Counted from the stretch's first letter, positions 41,874-53,560 are shown. The stretch is 64,000 bases of DNA from Odontocerum albicorne (GCA_949825065.1 OX463852.1:15166127-15230126); one strand, 5' to 3'. The notes: generated by a model not told the origin, from the letters alone. Program-made: numbers and translations.

Positions 41874-43599
41874 CAAATAAATACAAAAGAGCTTTTAATT
41901 AAAAAATTGAGATATTAAAAATTAGATTTAACTTTTACTTCTTTTGACATTTATACATTCAGGCATGATTGACATCATAGTTAGTTAAGTTCCCTCAACG
42001 TTTAAAATATTTCATAAATCATCACTTGAACAACGCAAATAATTGTGTATACATTCCGTTCTCAATTACAGTGTGATCAGATTTTTTATTTTAAGTGTGT
42101 AGAGTGTGTAGACTTAAAAACATCTGGCGTTCTCGCGGTTGGGCATGTCCTTATTTTATTAGGAATGTATCTCGATTATTTGGATATTATGATATGACCT
42201 TTTGATAGCTTATATCTCTTAAATATATTTTTCCTCCATTGTCATATCGTATATATGTATTTAAAGGACATATTTTTTAAGCAATGTATTACTATGAATA
42301 TATCATTATTTATTTGTTTATTTCAAAGTTATTTTAAAAATATAAACATTTATCATTTATTTTTCTTGACATTATACAATGGAACGATTGAGCCTTTCTT
42401 ACTAAAAGTATTTTTTTAAATATAAAGAAAATCATTAAAATTAAAATTTTGAGACTGTAAATTCTTATTAATTAATCTTTTAATCAGATTTTTTAATAAG
42501 TAAATAATATAACCAAAGTTAATTATTTTCGAACCATATATAGTTCACTGTTTAACAAAATTCTTTCTGCAAGTATTCATTTGCGGCCACTTTATGTCTT
42601 TTTTAAATGTATTTATCATTCATCTAGCATACCTTTTTAGATCGTAACGATTTATTTTGTTTGAGATCTCTCGCTTATGTCAAGATGCATTTTTGTGCTC
42701 CTTTGAGTTATTTGAAACTGTTGTGTGACAGGTTGATATTATCTAAATGTCTATCAATAGAAAATCGTTACAAAAATACATTGATTAAAAAGCTGTAAGT
42801 ATAGTTAACTCATGAATATTGATTCAATAAGCCATAAATTATTTTTCGTATCAAAGTTTTTGTGCGCAATAACTTTGTCCTTAGTAAATACTATTGAGGT
42901 CGTTCCACGGCCTCTTGATTTTTTTTATTGAATGAAGACAATTAAGTTGAGTCAATAAAATTAAGAAATAATCAACATATCTCCATCGTTTTATTCAATA
43001 AAAAATGTAAGTGCACTCATTGCCAATGTGTTCTCTGATTCGCAATTATTTATTAGGGAATTCAAATAAAATATCTTTATAAAAAAAAATAAAAAAAACT
43101 CTTAACTTTCATAACCTAGCCATCTTTTAAGAAAATGCATAATATGAAAACTACAAGTAACGCATCTAACATTTTCATTTTGAACCCGCCCTGCATACAT
43201 TGTACGAAATCGTCTTTCCTACGCTTCAGCCTCCTGACATCAAGGTGAATTATTATCACCGCAGCGTTTGCGGCTCTTACCCCAAGTGCTCGTTTTACCC
43301 CAATTTCCTCTCATATGTGAGACATACCTAGGATGTTTTTCCAGGAAAATATTCTTTAAAGAAGATCCTGAAGGACCTTTTCGCCCTAAAATATTCGCAT
43401 TTTCTTATTGTTTTTCAAGAAACATTTGAATTTTAAATTTTAGCGCATTTTTTAGTTTTTACTGTTCAACTTCTGCCTTTTTTCTGCTTTATTGAATCCA
43501 ATAGATTTTGGTATAAAAAAATATTTGTTTAAACTTTTTGACGATTTTTTGGTACTTTCAAATTATTTTTCAAGATTACCATTCGTGAGGCCAATCATG
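41874..43599. other. AT-rich DNA, nothing recognised
   Basis: A GC-richer patch at 43180-43320 (TTGAACCCGCCCTGC, CACCGCAGCGTTTGCGG) has no readable frame. Confidence 0.5.
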
Positions 43600-43960
43600 A
43601 GTTATGATATAGAGTCTAGAGGAGATGGAATAAGAACAAAAGTATGCTCAGAACTAATGAAATAAAAACCCACAGAGCTAATGCAGACACATCACTTAGA
43701 AACAGACCTTGAAATTCTAATATCCAAGAAATATCTGAATCGAGGATATTGAAAGATGAGATAAGAATCACATATGGCTGATTAGGTCATTTAAAAAAAT
43801 GAGTAACTCTTACTGGACAATGTATGAAATACGTCTGGCAGTCGTCCCCCAGAAATAACTCTAAAATTGGAATAGCTGGATGTCAATATCTGAAGTAAAA
43901 CAGTCCCGATAATAACATACCATAGATTTAACTTAAGAAAGGACACGTAATATTTTAGTG
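43600..43960 (+). pseudogene. possible LINE C-terminal debris
   Basis: SLRNRP, stop, NSNIQEISES and LILKDEIRITYG, stop, LGHLKK and CMKYVWQSSPRNNSKIG roughly follow the 'R...I.....DI......KWQ..GH..R.....WT..V..W.PR......GR' order of LINE C-termini. Weak. Confidence 0.3.
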
Positions 43961-44150
43961 CATTTTTTTTTCATTTTGTAGCTGAAACAAAATAAGTTAT
44001 TTTTTTGTGGTTAATACTTTTTAGTACCACTAGAGAAAAAAATTGATACAAATAAAAACGAATTAACATTGTATAGCGAGATGCAATTAGTGATCGTGTG
44101 TGTCAAACGTGATTTAAAAATACGACAATGGTCTCCACTCTGGAAAGCAG

Positions 44151-44297
44151 ATTACCACTTATAATCAAACCGAATGTGTGGTCGAGAATAACCAGCGATT
44201 TACAAGTGATATAACGACGTACAATTACCACTTATAATCAAACCGAATGTGTGGTCGAGAATAACCAGCGATTTACAAGTGATATAACGACATACAA
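44151..44297. repeat. 73-bp tandem duplication, 2 copies
   Basis: ATTACCACTTATAATCAAACC begins at 44151 and 44224. The copies are nearly identical through ACAAGTGATATAACGAC. Confidence 0.9.
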
Positions 44298-44394
44298 TTA
44301 AAAAAAAAAACCTTTCACGAGTATTTCGTAAAGTTTGGTAACGACAATCGCCACAAATTTGACTTTTCGGACAACCTATTACAATATTTTGATA

Positions 44395-44661
44395 CTTTAT
44401 TTATACTCGTAGTTAACGCATTAACATTGTGGAGGTTTAAAGACATTATAATTTGTTTTATCAAACACTATTTATTTCACTTCATGTAACGGTATAACCC
44501 TACCGGTTTTAAGGTTTTCACCTCATAATCAAGGGAGCACAAACAAGACTCTTCAGGACAAGAAGTCTTGTTTGTGTTTCCCTGATGATGAGGTGAAAGT
44601 CTTGAAATCGGTAGGGTTATACCGTTACATAAACTGGAATAAACAGTGTTTGATGAAACAA
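44395..44661. mobile_element. Penelope-like palindrome with exact 17-bp TSD
   Basis: ATTACAATATTTTGATA occurs at 44378-44394 and 44662-44678. The left arm (minus-oriented) is full: GTTAACGCATTAACATTGTGG, GTAACGGTATAACCCTACCGG, CAAGGGAGCACAAACAAG. The right arm (plus) is TTGTTTGTGTTTCCCTGATG, GTCTTGAAATCGGTAGGG, AATAAACAGTGTTTGATG, then truncated at GAAACAA. The arms meet around an imperfect centre at 44555-44570. Part of the TSD (ATTACAAT) coincides with the element's own sequence, consistent with microhomology at the 5' junction. A CTCGTA insertion (44404-44411) interrupts the left terminus. Confidence 0.9.
44404..44411. repeat. TACTCGTA site inserted in a PLE terminus
   Basis: The sister copy at 39648 reads ATTTATAGTTAA where this one reads ATTTATACTCGTAGTTAA, so TA became TACTCGTA. 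Confidence 0.8.
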
Positions 44662-45229
44662 ATTACAATATTTTGATATGTCCAGGACGATATTTGCAGT
44701 AACTTCACAATAGGTATATAATACATACTCGTATATAATATAAAAAAAAAACATTGACTAAAACTGTTGAAATTCTCTCCGTTTTTAGATATTTTCATGG
44801 TTTAATATCGCACGTCAATCAAGTAGCGAATTACACATACTCGTAGTTTCAAATATCCCGAATTCATTTATTGAATATGTTTTCAATGTTTTTTTTATCC
44901 ATTTTGCAATATCTTTGTATACAGACCTCAATTTCAATCGGAAACACTAGAACGGAAATTTGATTTTAATATTTTATGTACACAATATTCTGCTTCGGAA
45001 CTTTTATTATTTTTCTCTCTATCAACCAATGCGAGAGTTTTTATTGAAAATTGATTTTTTCCCCGACATTCAAAATGAACGCGTGGGAATCATAGAAATA
45101 AAGAAGAGAAAAAAAAGGTTTTTTTGGGTGAAATTTTTATTCACAAATTACATAGTTAAGTAAATATATACAAAATAAAGGTTATTTTTTTAATAACAAA
45201 GATCCTCAGTCTCAAGAACTTGTTTTGAG

Positions 45230-45320
45230 GTATGGCTAGAAAGGAAGTTCTAGCGCTCTCCTTCTCTGCCTATCCTAACAAGTAAACAGCGTGATGATAT
45301 GTACGAGTATGTATCATTGT
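45230..45320 (+). repeat. RTE-like LINE 3' tail
   Basis: TAGCGCTCTCCTTCTCTGCC, TATCCTAACAAG and GCGTGATGATATGTACGAG then TATGTATC. Its tail carries the CGAGTA insertion at 45302 relative to sister tails. Confidence 0.65.
45302..45309. repeat. TACGAGTA site inserted in a LINE tail
   Basis: Sister tails (for example 7796) read GATGATATGTATATATG; here GATGATATGTACGAGTATGTATC. Confidence 0.75.
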
Positions 45321-45389
45321 ATTGAATTATTTTCTCTCGCTGTAGAATACTCACTTCATGATGTAGCTTTGAACAACAACGACATCCCT

Positions 45390-45560
45390 TAGTATTCTAA
45401 GATCTGTCTACAAAGCCATTGTCCTTTCCACACTTTTCTGTTGGTCAGGGATTTGGGTTTCATAAAATGTTCGCCCCATTCATATCCTAAAAAATATTCC
45501 AACAGTAGTTCTTTCACCACTTTCTTCGAAACTACTGGAGTAATCATGTTATAATTGTCT
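45390..45560 (+). pseudogene. LINE reverse transcriptase fragment
   Basis: SILRSVYKAIVLSTLFCWSG, then IWVS, a stop, and RPIHILKNI resemble the 'lR..Yka.v.S.l.YgsgiWG....i..l.k.Q' region just after the polymerase domain. One stop inside. Confidence 0.4.
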
Positions 45561-45659
45561 CAGATCTGGAAAGTTTCAACTATAAACCTATAGATTTATG
45601 ATTGTAGAGACGAAATTGAGGTTGAGTAAATATAGCATATGTTACGTATAGACAGTCAC

Positions 45660-45870
45660 AAACTCCGAAAACGCATCCCTTATGGGAAAATAATGGACAA
45701 GCGAAGGGTCAGTGGACAGATGAAGGGTAATCAGCACAGCCTGCGACAGGCGCTGATTTTGTTCCGAGTGCCTGATTACTGGGTGCATTAGATTCAAGAT
45801 CTTAAGAGCTTATCTCTGCCTGCCTCAAAGGGACATAACGTAATGATAATTTTTGAGTAGTCTGCTCAGT
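45660..45870 (+). repeat. RTE-like LINE 3' tail
   Basis: GCTTATCTCTGCCTGCCTC, AAAGGGACATAACG and TAATGATAATTTT match the tail order. Upstream is only debris. Confidence 0.45.
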
Positions 45871-47289
45871 GTTTTATAAATTACTTCATTTTTTTCTTCG
45901 AGTTCATATCAGACTTTTAATATGAAGTAAATGAATAAAATTGAAACAGTTTATGTGAATGACATATATTGTAGCGGTTAATTTGTTTTAAATGTAGTTA
46001 AAGATAATTAGCGTTTCAACTGTGCTTGTAATGCTGTAGCTCAATTCTATAGAACCAACTAGCAGCGAGGAGTTGAAATGTTAATTAGACTTCTGTCATT
46101 TTAATTATTCTGTCATTGCACTTGAATGGACTGGAAAAAAAGCCAAGAAAGTAAAAAAGTTCGTTTATTCTAAATTTTCTTTCATAACGAATAGAAGAAA
46201 TAAGATGTTGTAATTTCTCTTGAGGGTTGGTATAGCTTTTAAACGACCAACAAAATTGCAAGTGCTTCACATATCGTACGTTAGTGTATATTGAGGGGTT
46301 TGTCTACGATTTGATAACCGAATTATCGTATCTATTTTTACACAATTTAAAGGGTCGATAATAAATTTCTGAAACATATTAATTTTCCTCTCAGCATGCT
46401 TGACTACGATCTTTTATTAAATTATTCCCGTCTTCTTAAACTCTTTGAAAGAAAAATTGTATCCGATTTCATGTTTTTTATTAGGTTATTAACAATATCG
46501 TTGATAATTCCAATATACTGGCTTGAATTGGTTTTCATATTCTCACTATAAGCCCACAGAATATTTGAAGTATTTTCCCCCAATTAGCCTGTTTTTGTTT
46601 CATAACTGTTTCCGGTATTGATCACTTTGTCTTAAACTTTTTAAATTAAATTAATGTTCGAGAAATATTAACAAAAATTAAAATAAAATAATATATAAAT
46701 GTTAAAGAAAATAGGGATAAAGAGGGAAGTCGTATAGGAGTTAAGGACGAGAAATATTTGGAAATAAATAATACTCATATAATTCTTTCTTGAATATCGA
46801 TATAAATTATTGAACCAAAATATCAATTTAAAGTGGAGTCATACCAGAGTTCTGAAGATTTTTCTTACTTGAAACATACTGTTGGATTTTGTTAATTTTC
46901 GTGTATATTCCTAAAGTTAAGCAAATAATTTCACTTAAAATGGACGAATCACAAAATTGTTGAAACAAAAAATAAAATGTATAATGTACATAAATCCTGA
47001 CAAAATTCAACTCATTAAGTAAACGATTATTGTTTCTTTAAAATTTCACATAAAAGCGGACTAAAGTTTGTGGGGTAGAATTTATGTTTTTTTATGCGGT
47101 CGTTTATTTTTAACACTTTTTGGACCTGTGTCTTGCCATTCCTTTCTAACGTTGCCTTCTTTATGATACTTCCAAAAGTTTTCGTGGAGTCATAAATTTT
47201 GTGTACTACTAACAAATGTTACCGGGCTAGGGGGTGGTCGAGTGAAAAGTGCACACGATTTACGATTTCGCCATTATACTACGGACCAC
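45871..47289. other. AT-rich DNA, nothing recognised
   Basis: Three short minus-strand frames of about 60 codons have no recognisable domain. Confidence 0.5.
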
Positions 47290-47345
47290 AACGTTATTTT
47301 ACACTCGGTGTAATTCCCATTGGGGTAGGTAGAGAGAATACAAAG
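47290..47345 (-). repeat. RTE-like LINE tail, minus strand
   Basis: TGGGGTAGGTAGAGAGAATA is the complement of the CTCTGCCTACCC tail. No coding part attached. Confidence 0.45.
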
Positions 47346-47794
47346 ATTTTCGTATTGTGAGGTTCGGTTTTCGTACTGACTTCTCGGAAAGTATCTTCAA
47401 ACTTTAAGGGCAAAATATATCAACATTTATTTTAGTCACTGAAATGAATGAGATATACACAATTATTAACACTGTTTTATGGTTTATATTTTTATACAGA
47501 AAATAAAAGAATAGGAAACGGTAAAAAAAAAAATATGACACGAATTAAGCTCATACCAACAACCTATTACTCTCAAAATAATAATTGAACTATCGTGCCC
47601 GCATCACGCATCTACATATTTCGCCTATAACAATATTATCTGTTCAATATTTTACTCCTTATTTTTTCTACAAACCATTTTTATTTTTAATGATAATATT
47701 TTTCAACAACTTTAATATGATCAATCATGTAGTAATCTTAAACACAATTGTATTTTTGTAGACGCAATATATGGGTGCGTAACACAGACGCGAT
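47346..47794. other. AT-rich DNA, nothing recognised
   Basis: No feature supported. Confidence 0.5.
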
Positions 47795-48020
47795 AGCTCG
47801 ATTGGTAGATCTGTTTTCTAGAGAGTAATACACAGGTGAATAGTTCAAGTCATATTCGTGTCATAAAATGTTGTGTTTTTGTTTGAAAAATTCGTTCCTG
47901 TTTCTTAAACAATTATATAATGTCAGTAATAGTGGGTTTGAATTCTGAAAAGAGCGCTCTTGAGGAGATTCTGCTCTCTAAACGAGGTTTTATAAATGTT
48001 GCTTTTATTATTATTATTTA
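47795..48020 (+). repeat. SINE-C, near full length
   Basis: Box A-like GCGATAGCTCGATTGGTAG at about 47797, box B-like GTTCAAGTC at about 47843, body AGAGCGCTCTTGAGGAGATT and CTGCTCTCTAAACGAGG, then 3' end TTTTATTATTATTATTTAG. A tRNA-derived SINE distinct from A and B, with partial relatives at 28141 and 50325. Confidence 0.7.
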
Positions 48021-48700
48021 GGATAATCAACCATTGGAGTAGGCACAAAACTCGCAGTTGATCATAGACAGTTTTTGATTAGACTGTTTTTTTTATTTAA
48101 AGCGAATAATTATTTTGGCAACAGTACAACATATTTTAATCCATTTGGATAATTTGGCACTATAGGGTGCTTAATATTTGTTAATTATACAATATGTGCA
48201 TAAGTGAGGTGGTTGAAAAATAAATAACGTCCTTGCAGCCGAGCTCACCTTCCTATTGGTTGGATTGCATCTCGATTGGGAGGGTGTTATGAGGTGAGCC
48301 AATACCGTTGGATACTCCTTCTCTCAAATGTATTTTCTTTAATTTAACCTTAAAATATCTATATATGTAATTTCTGGATATTTATGTAATACTAAGCTAC
48401 TGTAAATAAATTTACTATTTATTGCTATTGTTAAATATCTTTAAAACATTTTATACTTGAAATAATTTAAGAAAAATTATAAATGTAAAAACATTAAGAT
48501 ATTAGTAGTCAATTTTAAGGTACAATTATGTAAAGTTACAGAAACTCCGAATAAAATGAACGTATATTTGCGAAATCGAGGTTTCATTTAGTTAAACATA
48601 AATGTTCTATACACAACCTCAAATAATTGTCACTTATCTCAAAATGGGTAAAATGTGTGTCTTTTTTGGACAATTAATTACAACCAAATACCAATAATCC
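48021..48700. other. AT-rich DNA, nothing recognised
   Basis: No feature supported. Confidence 0.5.
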
Positions 48701-48805
48701 AAAACGCAATAGTTTGGGTGCAGTTCTACTAAGTTGTTAGGTTGCTGTATACAAAACGCAATAGTTTGGGTGCAGTTCTACTAAGTTGTTAGGTTGCTGT
48801 ATACA
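48701..48805. repeat. 52-bp tandem duplication
   Basis: AAAACGCAATAGTTTGGGTG begins at 48701 and 48753. Both copies are identical through GCTGTATACAAAA. Confidence 0.9.
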
Positions 48806-48835
48806 AAATAAGTCTTGTCATAATGGTGGCTATTC

Positions 48836-49252
48836 TCAAATTTTCTCTATAATTTTGTCATAATTTCGGCACCTCGAGAAGTATTTAAAAAACATGTAGA
48901 TATTTTTAAAAAATTTTATTTCTTGATCTCCTCCTGGTGGTAATATTTGGATCCTTAATCTTTTTGTTTGATTTTTTAACACAATTTTTTTTAATATTTT
49001 TGCAAAACATTTTAAATTTACTTTTGAATATATTTCTGAGCAAACAAACCGGTCGTTATATTTATGCGCCATCGAGAATCTCTTCCATATAAGGTAAATA
49101 TGATAATATTTATTCATGAAATTGACTTCGCGTATTTTCATATTCCGCACATTGTGCTCTCTACCAATAGGGAAAGACGAACATTGCACACGGCACGATA
49201 TTTCTCTTTTATAATACGTCGAGATACGTATATTCAAATCAGTGCACAACAA
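48836..49252 (-). other. uncharacterised 138-codon open frame, minus strand
   Basis: Longest minus-strand frame in the window. It begins MLCTDLNIRISTYYKREIS and is lysine-, isoleucine- and phenylalanine-rich toward the end, as expected from AT-biased random frames. A plus-strand frame (49064-49384, 106 codons) overlaps it. I recognise no domain, signal peptide or splice context. Could be chance. Confidence 0.2.
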
Positions 49253-49399
49253 TGGTCTAGTGTTGTGCTTGACTTCTACGCCTCCTGGTACTCTGAAGGT
49301 TACATACAGAGTGTATCAAAATTATTGTATGTATTATTGTTATTTTTTATTTCTTGCATCGAATGTGAGTATTTAAATAATTAAGTTGTCCGGAAGTTA

Positions 49400-50164
49400 T
49401 TTCATATTATTAGGTCAAATTCAAACGAAAAATTACACTAAAGGCTCGTTGACAATAGTTTAGATATTTTCAGTATCTCAGTAATCTTTGGTGTCGTGAA
49501 ACGCTAGTTATTCTTGATCAAAGTCTTGATTTGGTCGTCGATAGTGGTAATCGACCTTCCATAGCGGACACCATCTTCTAGTGTTGTTGACGCGAAAATT
49601 AGTGACCCATTGTGGATTTTTTCAAATATACTAGATAAACAAAATCGCTTACGGTATTATCTCTATATAATGTACATCTTTTTTGTGTGTGAAAAAGCAT
49701 TAGGCACCAAAAAAAAAACATCTTTTTTCCTTTTATGTTCAAAATAACGCTAAAAACGCTCAAGCAATTTGATTAAACATAGGCCGAAAAACTCGAACAT
49801 TTCATTATGACAATTATTGAGCACGTTTGAAATGAAATCAGCAACGAAAATTTGTCCTAACGTCAGCTTTCCAAGAAAAACGTAACTGATTTCTGGAAAA
49901 TACTCGTATATGACAATTATATGTACGGTGGTTTTGAGGCAACGCCGAAGAGGCATTTCAGAACTGGAGGTTTTTGATTTGATCCCCGATGTTACAAAAA
50001 AAACATATGGTAACAATACTGGAGCGCTTGACGTGTGCCTGCAGCTATACTTGCGGGTAGTTTAGCCAGCTGTTAGTTCAGTGTCTACTTCTGAGGCTCT
50101 AAATTCGAAGGCTCCATTAATGGGGCCGAAGACAATATTGTCATCCAGCTATGCTCTATGTTTA
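49400..50164. other. unassigned DNA
   Basis: A short GC-richer patch at 50030-50140 (CCTGCAGCTATACTTGCGGG). The minus frame 49750-50016 has no domain recognised. Confidence 0.45.
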
Positions 50165-50380
50165 ATAGTCAGGTAATGATAATTTTAAATCTCTATTGAA
50201 ACCAGACTGAAACCATTTTCAAAAAATTGGGAACCGATGGAAATCAAACCCGTAATCACCGAGCTGAATGACAGGCACCTTACCAACTAGGTCACACAGG
50301 TTGCCTAGGACAATGAATATAGTTGCGCTGAGAGAGCAGACTCTCTCAAGGACGCTGTAACTTAGGACTCGAAACGATAG
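50165..50380 (-). repeat. SINE-A (minus) abutting a SINE-C fragment (minus)
   Basis: 50165-50315 carries AAACCAGACTGAAACC, GGAAATCAAACCCG and TACCAACTAGGTCAC (SINE-A). 50325-50372 carries GCTGAGAGAGCAGACTCTC and AAGGACGCTG (SINE-C body complement). Confidence 0.7.
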
Positions 50381-50870
50381 ATTAAAAAATATTGCAAAAA
50401 AATACAAGATGAATATCACGATAGGAAAGTGCCGGCAGCGATCATAAGATTAGGAATTCGGCATTTACATATGTTTGAAAAACATATTTGGTAAGTAACT
50501 CACAGAAACTTACTGAGGGAAGACTTACAACAAATAAATATTTGTAGGTTTTCCGAGATGTGCTAGTAATAAATTCGGCTTTAAGTGGAGTGTAGTATTC
50601 ATAAATAATCATACATTTTGATAAGACTTCCCAAAAAGGGTTGTCTTTAAGAACTTACTAAACCTACATACGCCAGCCATATCTCTGACACTTAAGTCAT
50701 TAAATATTACGAGATAATAAAATTGCTGTAGGAACAACAAGATTCACATGTTAAAATAATGACAAATCCCTGTTATAAACTAAAATCAATCTAAAAATGG
50801 ACTGCAAATATAAGGGAATATTGTGTACAGCTTTAGGAATATCCTAAAAGCCGAAAATCTAATTACATTT
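50381..50870 (+). repeat. repeat family X, copy 2
   Basis: ATTGCAAAAAAATACAAGATG, TTACATATGTTTGAAAAACA, GACTTCCCAAAAAGGGTTGT and TTAAATATTACGAGATAAT, then TTGTGTACAGCTTTAGG, in the same order as 19285-19990. Confidence 0.7.
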
Positions 50871-51289
50871 CAAAATAGTGAATATATAACAAATATTCAA
50901 CAATTTAAAAGAACACTTGACAGCGTATTTAATAAGTCTGTATGCCTACTGAATGTTCAAATTTTGAAGCTTCAATGAAAATTGTAATATTGTTCATACA
51001 TCAGTACAAACCCAACTCTCAACCATCTGTCAACTACATTGCTCTTACTTCAGGAGAATGGGTTGGCAGCAATCCAAACTTTACTCTGTCAGGCACAAGT
51101 AAAATACCTTTCAAAAATTGCTGCTTTATATTTGATTTTATTGTGTCAAAATAGTAATTATAATCGAGAGAAATTGTAAGCCACTGTCAAACGTCTTTTA
51201 AACATGATATACATACGAGTATACGCTAATCTAATGCACTTTTTCAAACACGTTTATTTATTTTTTTCTGAAAAACATCATCCTAACAT
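50871..51289. other. unassigned DNA
   Basis: The 70-codon frame at 50942 (SNPNFTLSGTSKIPFKN) has no recognisable domain. Confidence 0.4.
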
Positions 51290-51515
51290 TTTTTTAAATA
51301 ATAGATATGACCAAAGTCATAGGTATCCATATACCCTCGCACACTAGGCGAAAAAAGTGTCTGTCTAGTTCGAAGGGAGTAGCACACCGCGGGGTTCGAA
51401 CTGACGACCTTCCGCGCGGAAGTTAAGTGCATTGCCATGCACCTTGGAACCCCGTGGTGCCATGCACCGCGGAAGTCAAGTGCATTACATACGGTCATGC
51501 ACCTTGCACATTTAA
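51290..51515 (-). repeat. SINE-B head region with local duplication
   Basis: AGATATGACCAAAGTCATAG, GGGGTTCGAACTGACGACC (box B complement) and CTTCCGCGCGGAAGTTAAG. The segment CATGCACC...GCGGAAGTCAAG repeats the last part, duplicating the box A side. Confidence 0.7.
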
Positions 51516-51899
51516 ATGATAATACTGACGACACAATGAAAACAATTAAACTGACTCATGCAATTAAGTAACTGTTAAAACAAGTTATTTATACAATACA
51601 TACACATGACAAGATCACTCGTACAAAGTTTTCTTATATCGTTTAGTACCCTTCAGCATATCCGATTGAAAAAAAAAATACATATTGAAGAGCATGGTCG
51701 GGAACAATATTATCCTCGGTTGCATTAATGGAGTCTTCGGGTTTATAACCATTGCAATAGGTATGGTACTCGTGGTTCATCATTGCACATGTAGACATCC
51801 CTGCTGCACTTGAATAGACTACAACGCTCGCCCACGTACGTTGTTACCAGATAAATTATTCTACTAAACTGGGTACTATCGAGAATAAAACTGAAACTG
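51516..51899. other. unassigned DNA
   Basis: No feature supported. Confidence 0.45.
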
Positions 51900-52565
51900 T
51901 GGAGATAATGAATGACGAAAGACTAACTAAACAAGTATATAAGTCAGAGTGCAAGGTATGCGTGGAAGAGGCAGACTGAAGAAAAAGTGGTTGAATAAAG
52001 TGGAACAGATTTACAAAGAAGGTGTATTGCATTACACTTTCGTTGTATACAGTACAACCTTATTAACATGAGCAATATCTTCACCTCAACCAAAAATATA
52101 TAAATTGATGATAATTCACATTTAATTTAATAAGTATATGCCATAAATTTCATAAATATGAACAATCTTTTGAATATTTATTTACTTTTGTCTGGTTGCT
52201 TGGAAGAGATTGCCGCCGGGCTATAAGCCCGCCCGGCTATAAGATTAGATTTACTCTGAAATGTTAAATAAATAAATAAATATGTTAAAGAGGCCTTAAG
52301 TGAAAACACGACTTGAATCTTTTTAAAAAATATACTGGATTCTCATTGGAATCGAACCTGCCACCTCCAGTCTAGGAGATAAGCGTTTTACCAACCAGGT
52401 CATGGATGCCGTGAAGGTAAACTGAGATGCATGAATAATAAAAGACTGTGCATCACGAGGTGTATGAATGTGGTGGAGGCGAAAGTTGTATGCTTAAATA
52501 TAAATATTGGGAAATCTATTCTCTCTGCCTACCTCGTAATAGACACGGTGTGATAATGTGTGTGT
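51900..52565 (+). mobile_element. RTE-like LINE 3' end split by nested SINEs
   Basis: Left part 51900-52022: NDERLTKQVYKSECKVCVEE, then GTGGTTGAATAAAGTGG. Right part 52425-52565: CATCACGAGGTGTATGAATG, GGCGAAAGTTGTATGC, the tail TCTCTCTGCCTACCTCG and GTGTGATAATGTGTGTG. The two halves join in the order seen in uninterrupted copies, so everything between is later insertion. Confidence 0.7.
52023..52424 (-). repeat. SINE-A (minus) with a SINE-A2 end (plus) nested inside
   Basis: SINE-A minus begins ACACTTTCGTTGTATACAG at about 52033 and resumes at GTTAAAGAGGCCTTAAGTG, CATTGGAATCGAACCTGCC, ACCAACCAGGTCATGG. Between (about 52090-52285) are unrelated AT-rich sequence and an A2 end: GGTTGCTTGGAAGAGATTGC to GTTAAATAAATAAATAAAT. 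Three insertion layers within 660 bases. Confidence 0.7.
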
Positions 52566-53094
52566 AAAATGGATATATGATCAAAATATTTTCTTTCTTA
52601 CTGAGAATGATTGCAAAAGTTATAACACGCTATATTTAGAACATACGGTTTGTACATTTTTGTATATAAGGTATTTTAAAGCTGTACTCCAAAGCTGCCC
52701 CAGTTCTCGTTTAGGGGTGTAAAGCGCGTAGATTTATTTTTCTTGTTAAGAGGTTAGTACTGTTGGTTTTATACAACGATTTTTGCTTGTGAATATATTT
52801 TAAAATGTAAAGAAACCCTCCCTTATCCTCGAGGGAAACATTCCAAGACACCCAGTAGATGCCTAAAACCGCGCAAAGTAACGAACTCCATACAAACTGT
52901 GTTTTTTTTCTTGTACATGTTATAAAATGAAATTTTTAAATTAGCCACAATAAGAGATTAATAACAATGCCTCATAAGAAAGTAGTAATATCATAAACAA
53001 TTTGTAATAATGAAAAGGCAATTTATACTACTGTCTACTGACTAGCACCGTTTACACAGTTGACTCTACAAGTAACACTGAATTCGTATCAGCT
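52566..53094. other. unassigned DNA
   Basis: No feature supported. Confidence 0.45.
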
Positions 53095-53560
53095 ATTATT
53101 GACAGATTGAAAATATTACAAAAAAATATAACAAGTTGAGTATAAGGGTAGGAAGGCTGTGATCATTATATTGGGAACCTCCCCGCATCTGCATATGTTT
53201 AGAAAAAAATGTTTGTTAACAATGCTGCAGAAAATTTACAAAGTGATATCGAACTACAAAGAAACCTTTGTAAATCTTTCGATATGTGATAGTAACTCAT
53301 TCGGCTTTAGGTGTTGTGTACTCGTATGTGTGTTGTATTCATATTCTATTATAGATTTCGATAAAACTCTCCAAAAAGCACACGCTACTCATTTCTCTGT
53401 CACTTTGAGACATACAAAATATCATTAAAAATTATGTCATGAATTCTAGTTTTTTATGAATAATTATTTAAAACGCCTGGACATTTCACAACAGTTAAAA
53501 CCCATTTAATTGAAATATTACTCACAAAATATACTGCAATAACTCTTTTGTAAATCTAGT
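53095..53560 (+). repeat. repeat family X, copy 3
   Basis: GTTGAGTATAAGGGTAGGAAG, CATATGTTTAGAAAAAAATG, AACCTTTGTAAATCTTTCG, ATATGTGATAGTAACTCATTC, TCATGAATTCTAGTTTTTTA. The 89-codon frame at 53159 is incidental. Confidence 0.7.
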
